From Paludibacteraceae bacterium (GTDB lineage: Bacteria; Bacteroidota; Bacteroidia; Bacteroidales; Paludibacteraceae): 17,711 nt of DNA. The position numbers and the translations under genes were made by a program. The stretch is from contig JAKSMY010000042.1 of the NCBI GenBank assembly GCA_024400275.1, forward strand, positions 1-17,711, written 5' to 3'. Under the pieces are notes generated by a model. It was given only the letters and a program-made list of their open reading frames with translations. It was not told the DNA's origin and did not search any database. Shown in pieces: positions 15,556-17,711 of this stretch (within the stretch, counting starts at the first letter, position 1; the number at the start of each line of letters is the position of its first letter).

Positions 15556-17106
15556 CTATTCGGCACGAACAAACAAATCTTTTTCGGCATTGTAAACGGG
15601 ACTATCAACGGACAACAGATTCAACACCGAGTGGAAAACATTATGCTGGTCCACCATATCGTTTTGCTCCTTAACGACACGATAATCTTTTGATAACCAC
15701 ATCAAGAAAGGTATTTCATATTGTTCTTTTGGAGCGATACGCATCGGTACTCCGTGCATAAACAGATTATTCTCTCCTAACGATTCACCATGGTCAGACA
15801 CGTACAACATCGCACATTTCCAATCTGAGATAGTGCGGAGTGTATCGATTAAGTTGCTCAAGCATGCATCGGTAAACAATATGGTATTATCGTACGCATT
15901 TATCAGTCTGTCCCGTTCTTTTTCTGCTTTTTCCACGCTGGTACACACCGGCAAGAAGTGAGCAAACTCTTCCGGGTATTGTCGTTGATAATCGGGGCCA
16001 TGACTGGTTGAAGTATGTAGAATAATCAGCACTTTGTTCTTGTCACTCTCTATGATACGCTGCTTTATGCCGTGAAATAATATGTCATCGTATGCCGTGT
16101 ATTCTATTCCGTAATGTTCCACCAATTCCGATTTAGTCAAGTATTCATCGATATGCAAGGGCGGTTCTCCCCAGTTGCTGGTCCGCCAAGAAACATCTAC
16201 TCCCATCCTGTATAAATAATTGGGCAGTACCTCGTATAAATCACCCGTTTCCGTATGTTCCAATATACTTTTCACGCCGGCTGTCGTATAGGTTGCATTG
16301 GACCGGGCATTGAGAACGATTAATTCCTCTTGTTGCGTCAAACGGGGGTTCGTAGGCCGTTCGTAACCATATAATTGGAAATTGGCTTTACGTGCCGACT
16401 CTCCGATAACTAATACCACGGCATTTTTGCCGTTATTGGTTATTTTGCCATCGGGCAAAGGTATTTCTTCTTTATTGGCTTCTGCCTGATGGGAGAAATG
16501 CAGTCCTGTATTGACCACGTAGGACCACGGCATAACCAATCCTCCTAATTCCGTGTCGTATTCTCCTACCCACAAAACCTGGTTGATATTTATTACAACC
16601 AATAATGCAGATATTAACAGCGACCCTCCGCAACTATATCCAAATACTTTCCAAGATGCCGGCTGCACTTTACGGAGCAGCACATACAACATCGGTAGCA
16701 ATCCCAGTAAAGCAACACCGATGAATAGCGAAGGAGTCATAAAGGCTGATGCTTCGGAGGTACGTGTATTGAACACGTTAGCCATCATAGATTCGTCCAT
16801 CATGGTATGATACACGCATATAAAATATACACAGGTTCCGTTGAGGAAGAACAGCAATGCTATAATCACTCGGCCGACATATCTTAATAGTTGTAAGAGC
16901 AGATAAAACGCCATAAAGTGCAATGCCAAAAAGACGATTGTAACGGCTATCATCAGGCATAGTGCAGGGAAGGAAGGCATATCTAAATGTTGCCAAATAA
17001 AAGCCATAAAAGGTATATTGAACAACACGAGATTAACCGCACTCAGAATAGCGGCAAAGTAGGGTAACGAAATAGGTTTAATTTTGCTGATAATCATTTT
17101 ATACAT
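15556..17106 (-). CDS. EptA-like phosphoethanolamine transferase (alkaline phosphatase superfamily)
   Basis: An inner-membrane enzyme that moves phosphoethanolamine from phosphatidylethanolamine to lipid A or another envelope acceptor. About five N-terminal membrane helices are followed by a periplasmic sulfatase-fold domain with GESARKANFQLYGY (nucleophile Ser237, where proteobacterial EptA has Thr), RPTNP, and the metal-binding SDHGESLGE...FMHGVP region. I start it at the ATG at 17106 (516 aa; the ATG at 17097 is also possible). The longer frame from 17139 would place the promoter -7 box at 17126-17133 inside the gene, and its extra 11 residues (MLYICSLKCVK) do not look like part of the family. 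First gene of the eptA-rnhB-alr-ABC operon. The acceptor lipid is not known. Confidence 0.88.
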   Translation of the reverse strand: MYKMIISKIKPISLPYFAAILSAVNLVLFNIPFMAFIWQHLDMPSFPALCLMIAVTIVFLALHFMAFYLLLQLLRYVGRVIIALLFFLNGTCVYFICVYHTMMDESMMANVFNTRTSEASAFMTPSLFIGVALLGLLPMLYVLLRKVQPASWKVFGYSCGGSLLISALLVVININQVLWVGEYDTELGGLVMPWSYVVNTGLHFSHQAEANKEEIPLPDGKITNNGKNAVVLVIGESARKANFQLYGYERPTNPRLTQQEELIVLNARSNATYTTAGVKSILEHTETGDLYEVLPNYLYRMGVDVSWRTSNWGEPPLHIDEYLTKSELVEHYGIEYTAYDDILFHGIKQRIIESDKNKVLIILHTSTSHGPDYQRQYPEEFAHFLPVCTSVEKAEKERDRLINAYDNTILFTDACLSNLIDTLRTISDWKCAMLYVSDHGESLGENNLFMHGVPMRIAPKEQYEIPFLMWLSKDYRVVKEQNDMVDQHNVFHSVLNLLSVDSPVYNAEKDLFVRAE

Positions 17107-17125
17107 TTTTACGCATTTCAGGCTG

Positions 17126-17157
17126 CAAATATACAACAAAAAATTGAATTGTGCAAA
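17126..17157 (-). promoter_or_regulatory. Promoter of the eptA-rnhB-alr-ABC operon
   Basis: On the minus strand, TTTG (17157-17154), 20 bp, then TATATTTG (17133-17126): an exact fit. The predicted start is near 17119, leaving a leader of about 13 nt to the ATG at 17106 and ruling out the ATG at 17139 on this transcript. Confidence 0.83.
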
Positions 17158-17256
17158 TTTTTTTACAGATTTAGTTTTTTAGAGTATAGACCGTTCGCGT
17201 TGCTCACTGATGGAGTAAGGAGTATGGACTGTCCTTGTTCTATGTTCTTTTTCTTA

Positions 17257-17459
17257 TTTAGATTTTCTCCAGATTTCTCGGAGCACAGTTCCGAATAAAA
17301 TCTATTTTTCGTCCTTATATTTTTGGCTGAGATTTTCAATCGGATTTTAACCGGTTTAGAACCGGAGCAATTAAATCTAACTAAAAATCTTTGCTTAAAA
17401 TCGAATTGACGATATTCTTTTTGATTTCGCTGCGCTCAGAAATCTGGAGAAAATCTAAA
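17257..17459. repeat. 203-bp imperfect palindrome with perfect 22-bp ends and a central hairpin
   Basis: The outer arms 17257-17278 and 17438-17459 are perfect reverse complements over 22 bp (left arm begins TTTAGATTTTCTCC). Past a 2-nt offset the match goes on with GAGCACAG against GAGCGCAG. At the centre, CCGGTT (17351-17356) and AACCGG (17360-17365) form a 6-bp hairpin around TAG. Outer arms and inner hairpin share the same centre, position 17358, and the stretches between are partly alignable (TCGTC..., ...GATTTTAA). There is no reading frame inside. This is the form expected of a decayed MITE-like or other palindromic element, but I see no transposase and no clear target duplication. Confidence 0.85.
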
Positions 17460-17483
17460 AGAAAATCTACAAAGAAAAAAACT

Positions 17484-17510
17484 AACTCATAATTCTTAAT
17501 TCTTAATTGA
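17484..17510. repeat. AT-rich intergenic short repeat (aactcataattcttaattc type)
   Basis: Overlapping copies of AATTCTTA/AATTCATA. Very similar patches lie directly upstream of two start codons at 7211-7240 and 7613-7634, and a related TCAACTATCAATTATCAA patch at 6261-6278. The patch here precedes the 9-bp repeat and the promoter of the right-edge gene. Confidence 0.6.
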
Positions 17511-17520
17511 ATAAGAACCT

Positions 17521-17556
17521 GTTAAACTTGCTAAACTTGTTAAACCCGCTAAACTT
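17521..17556 (+). repeat. 9-bp tandem repeat, 4 units
   Basis: Four units in register: GTTAAACTT, GCTAAACTT, GTTAAACCC, GCTAAACTT. They alternate GTT/GCT, so the array can also be read as two 18-bp units. It ends 11 bp before the -33 box of the promoter at 17568, a position suitable for an activator or repressor array. Confidence 0.85.
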
Positions 17557-17567
17557 TTACGAATTTA

Positions 17568-17599
17568 TTTGCACAATTGAAAAAAAAGTTGTAATTTTG
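17568..17599 (+). promoter_or_regulatory. Promoter of the right-edge ATPase gene
   Basis: TTTG (17568-17571), 20 bp, then TAATTTTG (17592-17599): an exact Bacteroidetes promoter. The predicted start is near 17606, giving a leader of about 20 nt before the ATG at 17626. Confidence 0.82.
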
Positions 17600-17625
17600 C
17601 AAAAATTTTCAGTAAGTGAGTACTT

Positions 17626-17711
17626 ATGCAAGAAATTAGAAGGGACATATATCTTTATCAACTGATTGAAAAACAGTGGAATGGACAAGTGAAAATTATA
17701 ACAGGGATACG
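17626..17711 (+). CDS. N-terminus of an AAA-type ATPase (AAA_14/DUF4143-like), cut by window edge
   Basis: Only the first 28-29 codons are visible, too short for a standard ORF cut-off. They read MQEIRRDIYLYQLIEKQWNG, then QVKIITGIR. In the large family of Bacteroidetes ATPases with an AAA_14 domain and a C-terminal DUF4143, the chain starts just this way (short basic helix, Arg-Asp-x-Tyr-Leu, then VITGIRR), with the Walker A motif R-x-x-GKS following at once. The Walker A itself lies beyond the window. The strong promoter at 17568-17599 and the ATG 20 nt after the predicted start support it. Function in this family is poorly known; the assignment rests on the N-terminus only. Confidence 0.75.
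   Translation, partial: MQEIRRDIYLYQLIEKQWNGQVKIITGI

Larger units (their letters stand above)
17158..17567. other. Gene-free region between divergent promoters
   Basis: No convincing coding frame on either strand. It holds an imperfect direct repeat (AGAGTATAGACCGT at 17181 and GGAGTATGGACTGT at 17219), the 203-bp palindrome at 17257-17459, an AT-rich short-repeat patch at 17484-17510 and the 9-bp tandem repeat at 17521-17556. Motifs of the form AGATTTT/AAAATCT occur throughout on both strands. Confidence 0.7.

Noticed and set aside
17099..17116. Five-codon upstream frame (MRKNV) in the eptA leader
   Set aside because: Too short to judge and frequent by chance in AT-rich leaders, though it overlaps the start at 17106.
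17181..17232. Direct repeat AGAGTATAGACCGT / GGAGTATGGACTGT as an attachment site or target duplication
   Set aside because: Imperfect, and both copies lie on the same side of the palindrome, so they do not flank it.

Overview
The window looks like a Bacteroidales chromosome (Bacteroides/Prevotella-type). Reasons: six sites fit the Bacteroidetes promoter pattern TTTG - 20 bp - TAnnTTTG (five complete, one with a weaker upstream box); there is a MurF/alanine racemase fusion gene; and several products are typical of the group (OmpH plus a 66-residue membrane protein, a Wzi-like barrel, a PorE-like OmpA lipoprotein). No complete transposase, integrase, phage gene or CRISPR array is visible. Most of it is ordinary housekeeping chromosome; the interest lies in altered versions of common genes and in repeats.

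Layout. (1) 1-2131, plus strand: 3' end of glyS, then folC, which carries an in-frame 11-bp tandem repeat insertion. (2) 2128-7085, minus strand: an envelope operon read right to left (66-aa membrane protein, OmpH, Wzi-like barrel, 5'-nucleotidase lipoprotein), followed by a small beta-barrel gene that converges on folC with overlapping stop codons. (3) 7086-7243: compact divergent promoter region. (4) 7244-12302, plus strand: tightly packed bactofilin, DUF1015, PorE-like lipoprotein, thyA and folA, ending at an intrinsic terminator at 12373-12397. (5) 12293-17106, minus strand: tRNA-Ala(GGC), whose 3' end overlaps the folA stop and whose promoter lies inside that terminator; then, read right to left, an operon of eptA-like transferase, rnhB, a shortened murF-alr fusion and an orphan ABC ATPase. 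(6) 17107-17625: a 519-bp gene-free region with an imperfect 203-bp palindrome and a 9-bp x 4 tandem repeat, leading into the first 29 codons of an AAA/DUF4143-type ATPase cut by the window edge.

How the genes relate. folC, thyA and folA belong to folate/thymidylate metabolism: ThyA makes dihydrofolate, FolA reduces it, FolC polyglutamylates folates. The two minus-strand operons and the bactofilin/PorE pair concern the envelope: outer-membrane barrels, a periplasmic chaperone, phosphoethanolamine transfer and D-alanine supply. The most unusual observations are the MurF part of MurF-Alr lacking its C-terminal domain by two clean in-frame losses, the 11-bp repeat in folC, the large palindrome with a nested central hairpin, and the terminator/promoter superposition at the folA-tRNA junction.
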